Shown here one piece after another: positions 1 to 20,075 of a stretch of DNA of 64,000 nt (position 1 is its first letter; each line of letters starts with the position of its first letter). Under the pieces are notes generated by a model. It was not told where the DNA came from and did no database searches. It saw only the letters and a list, made by a program, of their open reading frames with translations. The translations under genes and the position numbers were made by a program. The stretch comes from Gadus chalcogrammus (taxonomy: Eukaryota > Chordata > Actinopteri > Gadiformes > Gadidae): assembly GCF_026213295.1 (NCBI RefSeq), contig NC_079428.1, positions 5,118,555 to 5,182,554 of the forward strand, read 5' to 3'.

Positions 1-1128
1 AATATTCCTGATCACATGATCCAGCCCTGCTTGATGATTAGTAGGAATGTGTCAAATAGTTAATAAATCAGAAATAAAATAAAAAATAGATTACTGTTTA
101 GTGACCCAAAGAGGATGTATTGCATATGTATTATATATATATACATCTCCTCTCATATTATAAGAGGCATAGTGAACAAAGGCAGATTTAATACAAAAAT
201 ATTGTTAATACTTTAAGTAAAACAATGAATAAACTTAAAGTATACCTTAGGTTTCACTTGCTCACCATGTGAAATATGAATGATCTGTAGTGTAAAACAT
301 GGGGTTGAAGATCCACTTGAGTTCACTGTGGTACCTGTAACGTGGGCATTTGGCAGAACCCAAGTGCCTTTAAATGCATAAATTGATCCAGGCAGGTATT
401 TATTGCACATGAAATAATCAATATTGAAAAGATGACATTTATATTGAAGTGATATAAATGTGCAGATAAATATTGCACAAATTTGGATTGATAACATGTT
501 ACCAAACATTTGATAGAGTTAAACATCGTTAACGTTATAGCCTTTAATGCTAAGTTTAACTGAGAGCATGCTAGTGACGTAATCCTGTTTTATCTGTTGA
601 TATGAAAGGTTGGTCGTGTTTTAACAACTGCCAGCAGAGGGCGACGTTGATCAGCAAACGACTCATCACATTAATTATATAGTTGCTTTGTAGAGAATCG
701 TTCTAAGACTAAATTTGAACAGGGACGATGTACAAACAAACATTAACCTTGTTTAAAACAAGGAGAGATGCATTGTAGCAGGTTTTAGCATGCTGCTATT
801 TTCCACCTGTAGTAAATTGGTACAGCGAGACACATGAAAAGGTGGGCATAAACAAGTTTTATCATAAATAATGATATAAACGCATCAGCCGAGAATCAAT
901 TATTTTTTTATTCATGGTAAAATGAAATGCAGATAATTTAAGTACATGTGAGTACATGTGATGAAATGTATGAAGGGCTTTTCGAATCAAGAGTAGAAAG
1001 GGGCTGTTCAGTCAAAACATAGAAAATAGAAAGCTAGAAATGGCAAACAATATAGGGGCATTAAAGCTGCATAGAAGTCACACACAAACACACACACAAC
1101 AATGTGCATACGAAACATAATATTCCTT

Positions 1129-1318
1129 CGGTTAAACATAACCATGTATGGTAAACTGTTGTGTTAATATCGGTTAAACATAACCATGTATGGTAAACTG
1201 TTGTGTTAATATCGGTTAAACATAACCATGTATGGTAAACTGTTGTGTTAATATCGGTTAAACATAACCATGTATGGTAAACTGTTGTGTTAATATCGGT
1301 TAAACATAACCATGTATG
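1129..1318. repeat. 42-bp minisatellite (copy I)
   Basis: Tandem units beginning CGGTTAAACATAACC start at 1,129, 1,171, 1,213, 1,255 and 1,297, the last partial. The paralogous arrays in copies II (23,132-23,240) and III (40,284-40,385) have about three units, so copy number changed after duplication. No spacers or conserved dyad typical of other repeat systems are seen. Confidence 0.9.
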
Positions 1319-3616
1319 TAAACTGTTATGTTAGTATCTGTATATCGACCTGTTATGTTGAGTTGTTGGAGCAGAGAATACTAATGGTCTCCAGACATAT
1401 AAAGAAAGAATGTATTACACAATGCATTCTTTTTTTTATATGTTGTATATTTACCTTGTTTTACTTTTTTATTTATTCATTCAACCGGTTCATTACCGCT
1501 TCTTAAAACGATCCACTTTTGGAGCCAGGAAGGTTTTTGTTATTTATTTAACAATGAGAAAAGTACACTACAAATATATATTTTTCGGATAATTGTCAAT
1601 TGTTTTAAGATAAAGGAACTTGCTGTCGTTTTTAGCCTGGATCTCAGAACAACCTAGTCCAATCATCACTCACACTCTAGTCAGCTCCCCCACCATCCCC
1701 TTGTGTGATACACCCCGGGTAGCCTGACATGCAGTCGGGCAAGCTAACAGAGCAATGACGCCGGAAGTTGAATTAGCCTATTTCTTTCTGGAATACATAG
1801 GCCTTATGACAGGCAATTTATCTGATTCTCTCTTCCATCTGATTAAGTGTGAAGATCCTGATTAGCACGATATGTGTGACATATCATATATATTGTTTAG
1901 TATAGGGTTAATAGTTAAGTAGGATATTGTGATTTATTCTAATAAAATAAGAATGGAGTGAAATCTGAGCCATGCGTTTCGGCTCGGGACCATTAATGTA
2001 AGGACATGCAAGTGTGAAAGTAAACTAGCAGACTGTGTAGCACACCGCAAGAGATTTGGAGACGATATAACTTCAATGCAATAAGTCAGACTTGCTTTAA
2101 GGACGATGTCCTGAGAGGTGGGCACTTGGTGTACAATGGTATGAAGTCTCTGTGTTGCTGTTGCTCTGGCCCCACATGTCGTACGTACTATTAGACGTCG
2201 AGTACATTATTCAGTGCAGACAAACCATGGTGAGAGTAAAGGTGAATGGGGTGAAACTAGCAATATACAGCTGCTAAGGAATATGCCAGCTCCACCAAGG
2301 AAACATTCTAGCGAACGCTCAGCAAGGCTATGCAACAGATGAACATTTTCCGAAGTGACATCGGGAATATCATAAAAAAACACCAATACTGGATAGTTTG
2401 TAGCTGCCAACCAGGAATATCACAATATTTCCCCTGTTTGAGAGGTGCTTAGGGCAGGGGGAATTTCATCAAAATGTAACCTACTTCTCCTTTTAGTGTA
2501 ACAGAGTCAAAATGGTAACGGAATTCTTGTGATGCCATTAATGTCAACAAACCGCCAGGGTAATGACTTCTAGCATCCAGAATAACAGTTGAAGTATACA
2601 GTATTGTGTCAAAAAAAGTATAACACAGAACACCACATCACAAGCCTGATACAAACAACCTCATCTCAGGAAGGGAAATAACACTCAAGCAGCCTGGTGC
2701 CATCCTTACAAATACTAAAATACACATCTAACAAAAAGGTAACTAAAACACAAATATGCATAAGAATAATCACGTCTAATAAAGTTATGCATCAATAAAA
2801 AAGTCAAGCATATTGGCTTAAGAACACACTGCCTCGTGATTCTTTGCGTCAATAATGGTAATGACCTGCACACTTCCACAGACATGTAGAATTATCCTAG
2901 GGTGGCTAGTGAGGTGCTCGATCAATAACAGTTGCATAGTTGTATCAAACTGTTTTGTAATTCATGTCACGAAAGATTGGAGCATGAGTTAGAGACAAAT
3001 ACTCAATGACATGCAAGTGGTGTGAGAAATACATACTTTCTACTCCTCATTCAAATATAAGGTCATTGACATTACCTACGGATAAAATACTACCACAGGT
3101 GTTCATTTTTCCGGAGTTTTTCAGGATACCAAAGTCAGGATAGGTCTTTCACACGTAGAATAGCGGGAGAATAGCAGGACTTACGTGTATGTGGGAAAGC
3201 ATCTAAAGATGGAAGTAGAAGTTAGTTATGACACGTTTCCAGCGGTGGAAGCAGTGCGGTTAGGTATGAATAGGTGCGGAACGGTTCGCGTTTCCAACGG
3301 CAAAAGTGTGCAGAGTCCAGACTTATCCGCGATTAGCCGTACTTATCTCTCAGTGCTCATCCGTTGCACCAAGCGGCCTAAAAGGGAGCCAAAAAGTTCG
3401 AGCTACACACGCCTTCCGTTGATTGGTCGACAGATGCTTCACGATGCTTGCGTAGCTACCGCGGCTATCGCCATCCGGCTTAAACCCCACCCTACCATAA
3501 AGTGTACTGTCGGCGGTGGAAACGCGAGCCGCAACAGGGCTGTGCCTAACCGCACCTACACTACCAGACCTACATCGTACTGGGCCTAAACGCACCCGCC
3601 GTTGGAAAAACGCCAT

Positions 3617-3740
3617 TAGAGGCATATAGTGAGCAGTAGCCGATAGTTAGAGGCACAAAGTGGGCAGTAGCAGCTAGCAAGGGACACATAGCGAGCAGTA
3701 GCAGCTAGCTAGAGGCACATAGTTGGCAGTGGCAGCTTGT
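3617..3740. repeat. About 31-bp minisatellite (copy I)
   Basis: Imperfect tandem units of the form AGAGGCACATAGCGAGCAGT plus about 11 bases. Paralogous arrays occur at 24,440-24,640 and 42,770-42,940 with different unit numbers. It lies just 3' of the last coding exon of each butyrophilin-like gene. In gene B the stop codon is inside this array. Confidence 0.8.
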
Positions 3741-3846
3741 GTGATTCTGTCTAAGGATCTCAAATCTTCATATTGGCCCGACACAACCCTCTTATCCATC
3801 TGGTTTTGGGAGTTTCGACGAACGTTTCTGTAGGCTGGACATAACA

Positions 3847-11487
<7,641 letters not shown>

Positions 11488-12189
11488 GAGAAGTCCTGAA
11501 GAGGTTGCTCTGACTAATAATACATCATTATTATTTATTTACCTGAAATAGAACAATAAATGTTATTAAAACATGCACATCCTTACCCAAACTGACAATT
11601 ATACATGATTGACAAAGTTGCACAGTATTATTATTATTATTATTATTTTATAAATAATGATAATAGTATCATTTATGAACAATAAAATCGTCTCTATATC
11701 AATTCAATGCCATTGATTAAAAAATAACCTCAACACAATTGTTAATCCATGTTGACTAGTGCTATTGACTAGTACCTGCGTTCGACTCATTTGGATAGTT
11801 TGATAATGTAGCGTTTGATATGCGTAAAATCTATATTATTTACAAACCATATGGCGGAGCTTAACGTGTTCCATGTTTCCTGAAGTGCGAAAGTAAAGGA
11901 GGAAGTTCCCCCAAGACAAAGGGAAATCTTCAGCGATCTCTTTAAATGCAGGCATATGTGTGAATTTCAACTGTTTTGTGTTGTAAATGTCGGGGCCAGG
12001 GCAGCTTTTGGGGTGTTTCAACTGTATTCACCGAGCTTTTAAAACAGGACCGAAGAGAGACAGGGAAGTGCGTTGATGCGCTCATATCTATTGACACAAT
12101 AACTATTTGACAAACTAGCTAAACTTTCAAAATGAGACACATTTACAGGTGTAGGCCTACAGTCAGCAGCCTGTGGTGTAGATGTTTGA

Positions 12190-12390
12190 GGTTCTACTAC
12201 ACCTGTAAACGTGTGAAAGTAAGTTAACTGTGAATCAACGCTCTGGTATCCCAAGTATGCTCAATTTGAGAATACTTGAGATACCAGAGATTTAATTCAC
12301 AGGCACCAGAATCAACGCTCAGGTATCCAAAATAGGCCTATTCTCAAATAGAGAATACTTGAGATACCAGAGCGTTTGAAACAAAAAAAA
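12190..12390. repeat. Inverted-repeat block between the two copy I genes
   Basis: AATCAACGCTCTGGTATCCC at about 12,232 is followed by GAGAATACTTGAGATACCAG, which is nearly its reverse complement. The motif pair occurs twice in tandem, giving two adjacent hairpins. The same block is at 47,235-47,390 in copy III. No gene seen in 11,500-12,590. Confidence 0.65.
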
Positions 12391-12589
12391 GTCCGGATTG
12401 ATAATAGTTATGTAGGCTATTGTATCGATATAATAGCCTAAATAACTTTATTACACGCAGGACGGACACACCGGGCACACACGTAGGCATACAGATGGAG
12501 AGGATGTCCCAACATAATACATATTTACCTTTGTACTTCTTTGGAAATGTGTTTTCGATGTGCACGTTTTAACATGCAGGTTACGCTTT

Positions 12590-13270
12590 CGTTTCACAGA
12601 TGCAATAGGCTCTATGCACAACTCTAGAAGCGAACTTCCGGTGTCGCCGGGTGTCGGCATACTAGTTTCCGGTCTACTTACCGTATCAGTTACCACGGCA
12701 ACTATAAATAGTAAAAAGATGGAAAACCCACCAAACAATGGAAATTTAATGTTAGAAGACTTCACAAGCTTCAACGGAATGAAGGCGTATCAAACCAACA
12801 CTGCTGTGTACCGTTGTGCTCAGCTTCCAGCCGGTAACACGGGCTGGTGTGTGGGAGGCTGGGAGCGAAGAGAGACCGGCGAGTCCCGAGCCTTGCTCCG
12901 ACCCCGAAGAGCCTGAGCTACCCGTTCCGATGGTCTTAGACCATGAGTACAGTGCTACTAGTACTGTGTGTGTTGACCGTGAGCTCTACAGTGCTATACA
13001 AAAAGAGACATTTGTGGAGTTTGAGGCAATGTGAAGCTGGTGTGTTTGTGTCTGTGTGCGGCTCGTGTGCTTGCACTGTGTTGGGGCCGTGGTGGGCGCT
13101 CTCGGCTGGAGCTTTCTGCGTGTTGTGGTGGCTGACGAGGAAAGTGCGCTTGTGTGTACATTTGTGCTGTTTTTTTAATTATACATGTTTGTATTGATTA
13201 TTTGATTAAACATATGACCTCAGCTAAATCCCCCCACGGACACTGTTATAAAAGAAACAGGCCTATAACG
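12590..13270 (+). other. Copy I-specific insert with an unrecognised ORF start
   Basis: This stretch replaces the transposon seen at the same place in copy III. A TATA-like CTATAAATAG (about 12,703) precedes ATG at 12,719, opening a 66-codon frame (MENPPNNGNLMLED...). Protein-like sequence also appears in another frame (PEEPELPVPMVLDHEY) around 12,905. The frame breaks suggest a decayed gene or transposon fragment. I do not recognise the family. Confidence 0.35.
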
Positions 13271-13324
13271 GTTTGTTTATAACGGTAGGTTTATCGCTAG
13301 CTTTAACATACACTCAAGCTGTGA

Positions 13325-13445
13325 GGCTTCTGTGATCCTAGAGAGTCCTGTCCATCCCGTGGACAGGATGGACAGGACTGTCCATCCTGTCCATGAAAAA
13401 TGGGCTTTAAGGGCTGCAGCCCTGGGCCTCGCCACCAGGGGGGCT
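13325..13445 (+). pseudogene. Relic of an FcR-like D2 exon (copy I)
   Basis: TCTGTGATCCTAGAGAGTCC matches the start of the D2 exon of genes D and E. It breaks off after about 30 bp into palindromic GTGGACAGGATGGACAGGAC sequence. The copy III counterpart (51,350-51,530) also keeps the upstream intron and acceptor. It implies a further FcR-like gene once lay here. Confidence 0.6.
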
Positions 13446-13640
13446 CATGTTGAGTGAGTCAACGGAACGCGCGCATAACGTTAGAACATTTCAAACTGAG
13501 CACAGAAATAATTTGCGAATACGTCCATCATGTGATCATCAGATCAGCAACATTTCAATACATTGTAGGGAGGGGGGGGGGGGGGGTATTTCCTTAACTG
13601 ATGTGAACTCAGCATATGCATTTTATCTCTCTCTCTTTAT

Positions 13641-13646
<6 letters not shown>

Positions 13647-13719
<73 letters not shown>

Positions 13720-13732
13720 TATATACATATAC

Positions 13733-13827
<95 letters not shown>

Positions 13828-13842
13828 TATATATACATATAT
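13647..13842. repeat. (TA)n microsatellite, interrupted
   Basis: About 195 bp of TA repeats with occasional TACA interruptions, just after a run of G (13,569-13,587). The paralogous tract at 51,778-52,070 is longer and has more interruptions. Confidence 0.97.
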
Positions 13843-14861
13843 TTACTGTTAAAATGAATAAATATTTGATTATAGTCTGATGGGATAAAAGAATGTCAGA
13901 ATTACGGTGCATAAGAGCTCTTGCAGCTAACAATGTCAAGTATCGCACACCATACAGCCCCAGATACACAGAACTCTCACCACAAGCTCAACATACGTGC
14001 AGTCTCACGCCCACACACACCAACCACTGTCTGCACTGTTGTCTGTAGTTCCACAAAATTTAAGCTGCATTCTCCACCGTCCATGTTAGTGTCACTGAAA
14101 GCAGAACAACCAATAGCCAAGTTTATTTCTGTGTTACACAACCATCTCTCTACTCAGTCACCTGATACAGAATTACATAAATCCATCCAAATAATTATTT
14201 GAACCATTTCCTCTGACATCATTCTGTTTATCCCATATGTCACCAGCAATATTAACATCATGTGGGGGATGGGCAAGGGATACAATGTCATGAATGATTT
14301 TAAGTAGAGGACGATGTGGCAAAGAGTGACGAAGAGGTATAGAGATAGAGGAGTTAATTCCATTCATTCCATGACATGATTTTCAAGTGAGCGGGAACTC
14401 CATGTGGAGAGAATCCTCTGACAACAAAAAACTACGAAGAGTGAGTCTTTCCTCTCTTATCAGCTCTACAGTATGAAGTCCAACTCTCGCGTCTGAAGAA
14501 CTAAGCCCGGCAAAAGAATTGATCTGAAGTCAATAAATACATTAGATAACATTACATTAATTAAAATTCAGTAAATACATTTAGTAATCAATTAAAAACA
14601 TATATATATATATAAATATATATAGATGATAAATATTGCACAAAGTTGGATTGATAACATGTTACGAAACATTTGATTCACATCACACCTGTACCTACTA
14701 CTTGTGGGCGCACAGGCAGGAGGAACTGAACGGCCAAAGCAAAGCACATCCTTCTGTCACTGCATGTGTGAGAGCTCACAAGACATCACAGCAAGAATCA
14801 GACTGTCTGAGAATCAGTCAGTGTTATGAATCTAACGCTCAGTAGCATGTTATGAAGTCCA

Positions 14862-17000
14862 ATGTTCTGTAAGTAGGATGTTATTAATCTATCCGTGCAA
14901 TATTTCAGATTTTTTTTTAAACTGCAGTATCTCAAAATGTCTATACTGAATATGTTTATATATAGAAAATTATACATGTGCCATACTCTTCTGGTCAGTA
15001 ATGCATTTTTTAGATCTCTTTTATTTAATTTTTGATATCTATCTGACCTATTTTACACATTCCTACTAATCATCAAGAAGGGCTGGATGATGTTATCATG
15101 AATTAATGTTCACGGTGCTTTTCAGGGCTGACTTTAATCCTGGTCCTGCTGCACCTCACCCGGGGAAACAGTGAGTTTATACCGTCTTACAAGTATTGAC
15201 TGACTGATTTCTGATGTATTGATTCATTCAAATTCATTGATTTCGAGATTTATTTATTGATTCCTAATGTTTATTTTGTATTGATTTATCTATAATCTTT
15301 TGATTGATTTGTGTCTATATTAATTGTTTGTATTTCTGATGTATTGATCGGCTGACTACAGGTCCATGTTTCGGCCGGTCTCTGGGGATCAGCCCATCCA
15401 GGACTCAGTTCTTCAAACGGGAGAGTTTCACGTTATACTGTGGAGCTGATGAGCGTATAATGACTAACTCTAAATCAGTTACTTGCTCTCAGAAGAGCCA
15501 TGAATGTAATATTACATCGGCAGGAGAACATCACAGCGGTTCTTACTGGTGTGGCTCTAACTCTGGAGAACGAGGGGAAGCGGTCAACATCACAGTGACT
15601 GGTATGTGTGTCTCTTTGTCACCAGTTGGTTCTCTCACTACATCATTCACCATTTATAACACTGCACTATTGATCAATGATCCCTATGGACAATGTGACC
15701 CAGTTTTACACCTGGCCTTAACGCCGTTCATCAACCTGCGTTGTGGTTCAATAGTTTAATGCCCTGAGACCTGGGTTGACAGTTTGCTGTGTTTCTACAG
15801 CAGGGTCTGTGATCCTAGGGAGTCCTGTCCACCCTGTACCAGAAGGCAGTCCTGTTACACTTCGCTGCCTGACGTCCCACAAGTCCAGTAAACAGCTGGT
15901 TGTTGTGACCCGGATAAACAAGTCCTGTACCTTCTCCAGAGATGGACGGCTCATTGGGGTCGGTTTGACGGGAGAGATGAGTTTTGCTGCTGTCAACAGA
16001 TCTCATGAAGGCCTCTACACGTGTACCTTCTCTGGTGTTGAGTCTCCAGGGAGCTGGCTGGCTGTCAGAGGTGAGCTCTGCTTGGTCTCCACATGGTGAA
16101 GTTCTACAGTCACATTAAAGGGGGACTACGGTAGAACTTCTTTATCATTTAATAATCAGAACAATGTCAACCCGTCATCTGTAGCGTGATATCAGCCGTG
16201 AACTTCTTTCAGTGGGCGTGGTCTGTTCATTGGTCTTCGGTTTATTGAATAGCAAAGTCGGCTTGCTTGTCTTTCTGCTTATTAGGTGATCTCCTTTCCT
16301 CAGCAACCTCCTCCACCGAACCCCCCCCCCCCACCAATCACCACCTGCTCCTCCCATTGGTCTACGCTGGACCGCCCCTCCTCCTGATGGTTCTTCTGGG
16401 AATAGTCGGAGGATGCTGCTGGAGAAGGAGTCACAAAAGTACTTCCTCCACCTCCTCCTAAGTCTCCCTTAATCAATTACACCTTCTTCTCCTGTACAAC
16501 AAATGTGACTCATCCCCAACAGAGTAACTTCTCCTCTCCTCGTCCTTATGTAACGATTGACCGATTTAAATGTTTGTGTTTCAGAAGCCGAAGAAGCTGC
16601 CTCAGAGGAAGAGGGTCATGCGGATGTAGTCCAAAATAAGACAAAGAAGAAAGGTCAGGAAACAAATACACACAAAGTGTAACTTTAGAACACGTTAATC
16701 CCTGTTAACACACACTGTGTGAAGGGTGAAATGCTAATGTGGGTGATTTTTCAAAGTGCTTATCATTTTGAAAACTAGCAGGCCACAGTGGTCTGTGCTC
16801 AAACTTCCCCTATTGTCCTATCTATCAATTTTTTACATTGTGGTCATCAACTGTTGAGCGTTCTCTTGTCAGTGCAATCAATTTGTTTTTACACAGAGCG
16901 AGATAGGTCAGACTGTGAGACTACATGTAGTTACGGAGAAAGTCTGCAACCCCAGCCCATCAGAATACAAGATCCGCCTCTCTACAGTCTCCTGGGGTAA
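14862..17000 (+). CDS. Fc-receptor-like two-Ig-domain receptor D
   Basis: Predicted type I leukocyte-type receptor. Exons: 14862-14868, 15126-15170, 15362-15601, 15801-16070, 16286-16438, 16585-16653, 16897-17000. All have GT/AG sites and the phases close to 295 codons plus TAA. The first exon is only seven bases (ATGTTCT), which with exon 2 gives the signal MFWLTLILVLLHLTRG. D1 has FTLYCGAD and SGSYWCG with two further cysteines; D2 has VTLRC and GLYTC, typical of fish FcR-like domains. The TM exon has a Pro-rich stalk, then LLLMVLLGIVGG and a basic stop-transfer CCWRRSHK. The tail has an acidic/Lys segment and ends PPLYSLLG, a YxxL motif with Pro at -2, so not a canonical ITIM; it may be a sorting motif. 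Downstream AATAAA at 17,571. Ligand unknown. Confidence 0.8.
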
Positions 17001-17570
17001 GAAGCTGTCAAATGATGTTCAAAAAGAGGCAAACTATGTATTCCAAAAGGATGGAATGATACGTTCTATGTGATGTTGCCGTTATTAGGAATAATGTTTT
17101 TTGTGTTTGTTTAATGAGAAGAAATGTTCTGATGAATGGTTTGGTTATTTGTAGCATAACCACAAATATGTCTTGCTAGTTCCAACAGATCGTTGCAGTC
17201 TGTTGCAGACACAAAATGTCAACAATTGTGGCTTCCTGATAAGAATTTAAAACGATGATAAGATCTGTCCTTCCACATGCTTGAACAAATTCTAAATCAC
17301 TTATGTATTGTGCTTGATTCTTACCATATACAGCTTTTAGTTTGGATCTTTTATCAAGTGTAAAAACATGGGGTTGAAGATCCACTTGAGTTCACTGTGG
17401 TACCTGTGGTGCCGTTTGTCATTTGCCTGGGGTAACTACTGCTGGACACATGAGATAAGCATATAATGTTGTCATCACAAATAGAGATAAGGGATGTAGG
17501 TAGTTTAGTTTGATGTGTTTTAGTTAGTCTTATCAGGTGTCTGACTACTTGGCGGATGGTTGAACTGTAA

Positions 17571-17576
17571 AATAAA
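17571..17576 (+). terminator. Polyadenylation signal candidate, gene D
   Basis: AATAAA followed within about 25 bp by the GT-rich TGTGGGTTGTTGTGC, the usual layout of a vertebrate poly(A) site. Conserved at 55,832 in copy III. It lies about 570 bp after the stop codon of gene D. Confidence 0.55.
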
Positions 17577-18059
17577 GAAGACATTTTGTCAGATGTGGGT
17601 TGTTGTGCTTTCTACGTCAGTGGTTCTCAACCTTTCTGGGGCTGCTGAGGCCAACCATGACCCCAACAAGACATTCCAGGCACACCAACTTGAAATTGTA
17701 GGGAATGATTATTAAGGTGCACACAAACACATTGTTACTAGGATATCCTATCAGCAATATTTCACCCAAATCAGAATATCCAAAACAAGTAAAATTCATA
17801 CACGCTCTTGGAAACTGCATATTGCAGGCAATTGAATATTTGTCAAAATATGCATTTGAGATGCACAATGTGATCAGGGTGTGAAATGTTAATGGAGGTG
17901 ATTTTGCAGGGTACTTGACCTTTTCAAAACTAGCAGGTCATCAACTGTCGAATGTTCCCGTTTCAGGGCGATCCATTTATTTTTATAAAGTGTTAAATAG
18001 ATCCGACAGCGATACGACATGCAGTTCACATAAAAAAGTCAAGTAAGTAGAACTCATAC

Positions 18060-18960
18060 AGGCTCATAGAAATGGCATATTGAACAAAAACAAAGCATGA
18101 ACTTGCATTTTGTGGAATAATGAATGATAATGAGACAAATTCAGAACATTTAGTCCAAATGATATTGTTAATGCTTTAAGTAAAACAATAAATATACTTA
18201 AAGTATACATTAGGTTTCACTAGCTCACCATGTGAAATATGAATTGCATTTCACGGTCCACCAGCGTACATTTTTTGACTGGATAAGAGTCACTGCTCTA
18301 GTTGAGAAACACATTTAGGGCGGCCTGTATAGCGTCTATTACAGAAAAGTTGGTGGCCTACTTAGTGTCTAAACGGAACTACAGACAGCTTGTGGTGAGG
18401 TGTGGATGGTGAGAAAGCAGTGGTTTATATGTGTTAACCTGCCGGTGCACTTGGTTCTGCACGTACCGACAACAGCAACTAGGGTGTCTCATCAACAACT
18501 CACCACGATGTTCCATTTGAGCTGTGGTGAATGCTTAGTATCTGTAGTGAATCCGTATTCAAACAGACACTTTATTGGGAAGCTAATGTACTTTGAATAT
18601 CTGTAGATACCATATTAGGTATCTAATGTACTGTGAGTATCAGTCCAGACACTGTATTAGATATCTGTAATGGTTAAATAAATGTCATTAGGTTAGGAAG
18701 GCTGAACCTACCTACTACCTGGTGTCATTATCTTACTGTATTGGTAAGAGTTATAGTTTGGAAACTGAAACGGTGAACCGGAAACCACATCCTCAACACT
18801 GCCTTCACCAGAGAAAACCTCAGAAAATGGTCCAGTCAGTGCCACCGGGGAAAGGGTGGAAGTCTTCATCAGTACCGCCTGGGACACGTTGGAAGTCTTC
18901 AATAATACAGACAGGGACATGGTGGAAGACTTCTTTAGACATTTAGTCTCTTGTGTTTTA
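18060..18960. repeat. Direct repeat, also at 20,229-20,945 and 56,150-56,960
   Basis: A block containing TTTAGGGCGGCCTGTATAGC, internal ATCTAATGTACTGT-type repeats about 60 bp apart and GGTTAGGAAGGCT recurs within copy I and once in copy III. No coding domain recognised. It is part of the repeat mosaic 17,600-21,270, in which I see no intact gene. Confidence 0.75.
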
Positions 18961-19252
18961 TTTGATCAGTCCCGCAGAAACAACAGTAATGTTATTCATT
19001 GTTCTCATACCTGAGCTCCACCTACCTCCACTTCCTTTAACTACACCGACAAGTTGTAACATACCACTTGTCACTTGTTATAGGCTTATAATGCATTGAC
19101 ACTTTGAAAAGAAGAGTATACTTTTTCAACACTTCTTAGTGCCACTGTTATTACTACATCCTCCACTTGACATTCACCACTGAAAAGATATCGCCATGGA
19201 CATTGTGGAAGTCACAGAAATTGAAATGATGGCCATAGGCCGTAAACAAGTA

Positions 19253-19254
<2 letters not shown>

Positions 19255-19300
<46 letters not shown>
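19255..19300. repeat. (TA)n microsatellite at the edge of homology
   Basis: Short TA tract following GGCCGTAAACAAGT. The same junction occurs at 57,256-57,293 in copy III, and sequences beyond the two tracts are unrelated. Confidence 0.95.
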
Positions 19301-19305
<5 letters not shown>

Positions 19306-20009
19306 GACACCTGGGGGGCTGGGGGATTCCGTGGTAATATATTATTAAAAAATAAAATATATAATTAATTTGATCGTACACCTAAATTCCTATGGCTATA
19401 AAGTCAAGTTCTGCAACACATTTATCGCAGAAAGTGCTGCAAAAGTCACGGTGTGATCTTTCTCCCTTTGTTAGGCGGGGGAACACACTAGTGAAGTTAC
19501 CTATTCGAAAAAGGTTGTCACCATATTGTGTTGCACTGAAAAATATAGTAAATTAAAAATAAAAATAAAGTACATTTTGGATAAAAAGTCTGCCGCTGTC
19601 ATTGTATACATGTGAATATGAATTCCTTAATTTAGATTTGTGAAAATTGGTGTCTTCAAAGAAAATGGATGTGGGAATATTTAAATGTTAATACGTTTAA
19701 AAAAGTTCTTCAAGTGCTCTTTTTATTTTTTTTCATGTCCCATGTCAAATTGACACACACATGGGTGTCAATATTTGATTAATTTATCTTCATGGTCTCT
19801 GAGAGTGAATCTTGTTGTAAGAGGAAGTGTGATGGGAATTCCAGACCAAGTCAATCATTTCCTGTCTAAACTGAGTAGAATAAAGAGTCATCCGAACTTC
19901 GAACAATTAAGGTCAGATATTTGGGTAATAAAAGGTACAATAACATGAAGCAATCATGCAACAAACAATAAAACAAAAATATAACACAATGAAACAATAA
20001 ATAAAACCT

Positions 20010-20075
20010 ACCTTCTAGAGGTGCAGCAGGACCAGGATTAAAGTCAGCCCTGAAAAGCACCGTGAACATTCATTC
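20010..20075 (-). pseudogene. Inverted orphan FcR-like signal exon 1
   Basis: Read on the minus strand, this matches the signal exon of genes D and E including its acceptor (GTGCTTTTCAG, then GGCTGACTTTAATCCTGG). It then diverges to CACCTCTAGAAG before GTAGGT. In the normal phase it hits TAG after LTLILVLLHL. No Ig exons follow on that strand. Confidence 0.7.

Noticed and set aside
1129..1318. Regular 42-bp repeats considered as a CRISPR-like array
   Set aside because: No unique spacers; units are directly tandem, and the DNA is clearly eukaryotic.
2207..2410. Minus-strand frame MAATNYPVLVFFYD... that looked protein-like
   Set aside because: Not open in copy III and partly missing in copy II; no recognisable domain or convincing splice sites, so not called a gene.
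3185..3625. 134-codon plus-strand frame, conserved in part at 42,386-42,685
   Set aside because: Conservation equals that of the surrounding non-coding duplicate, a stop and deletion break it in copy III, and the reverse strand is also open.
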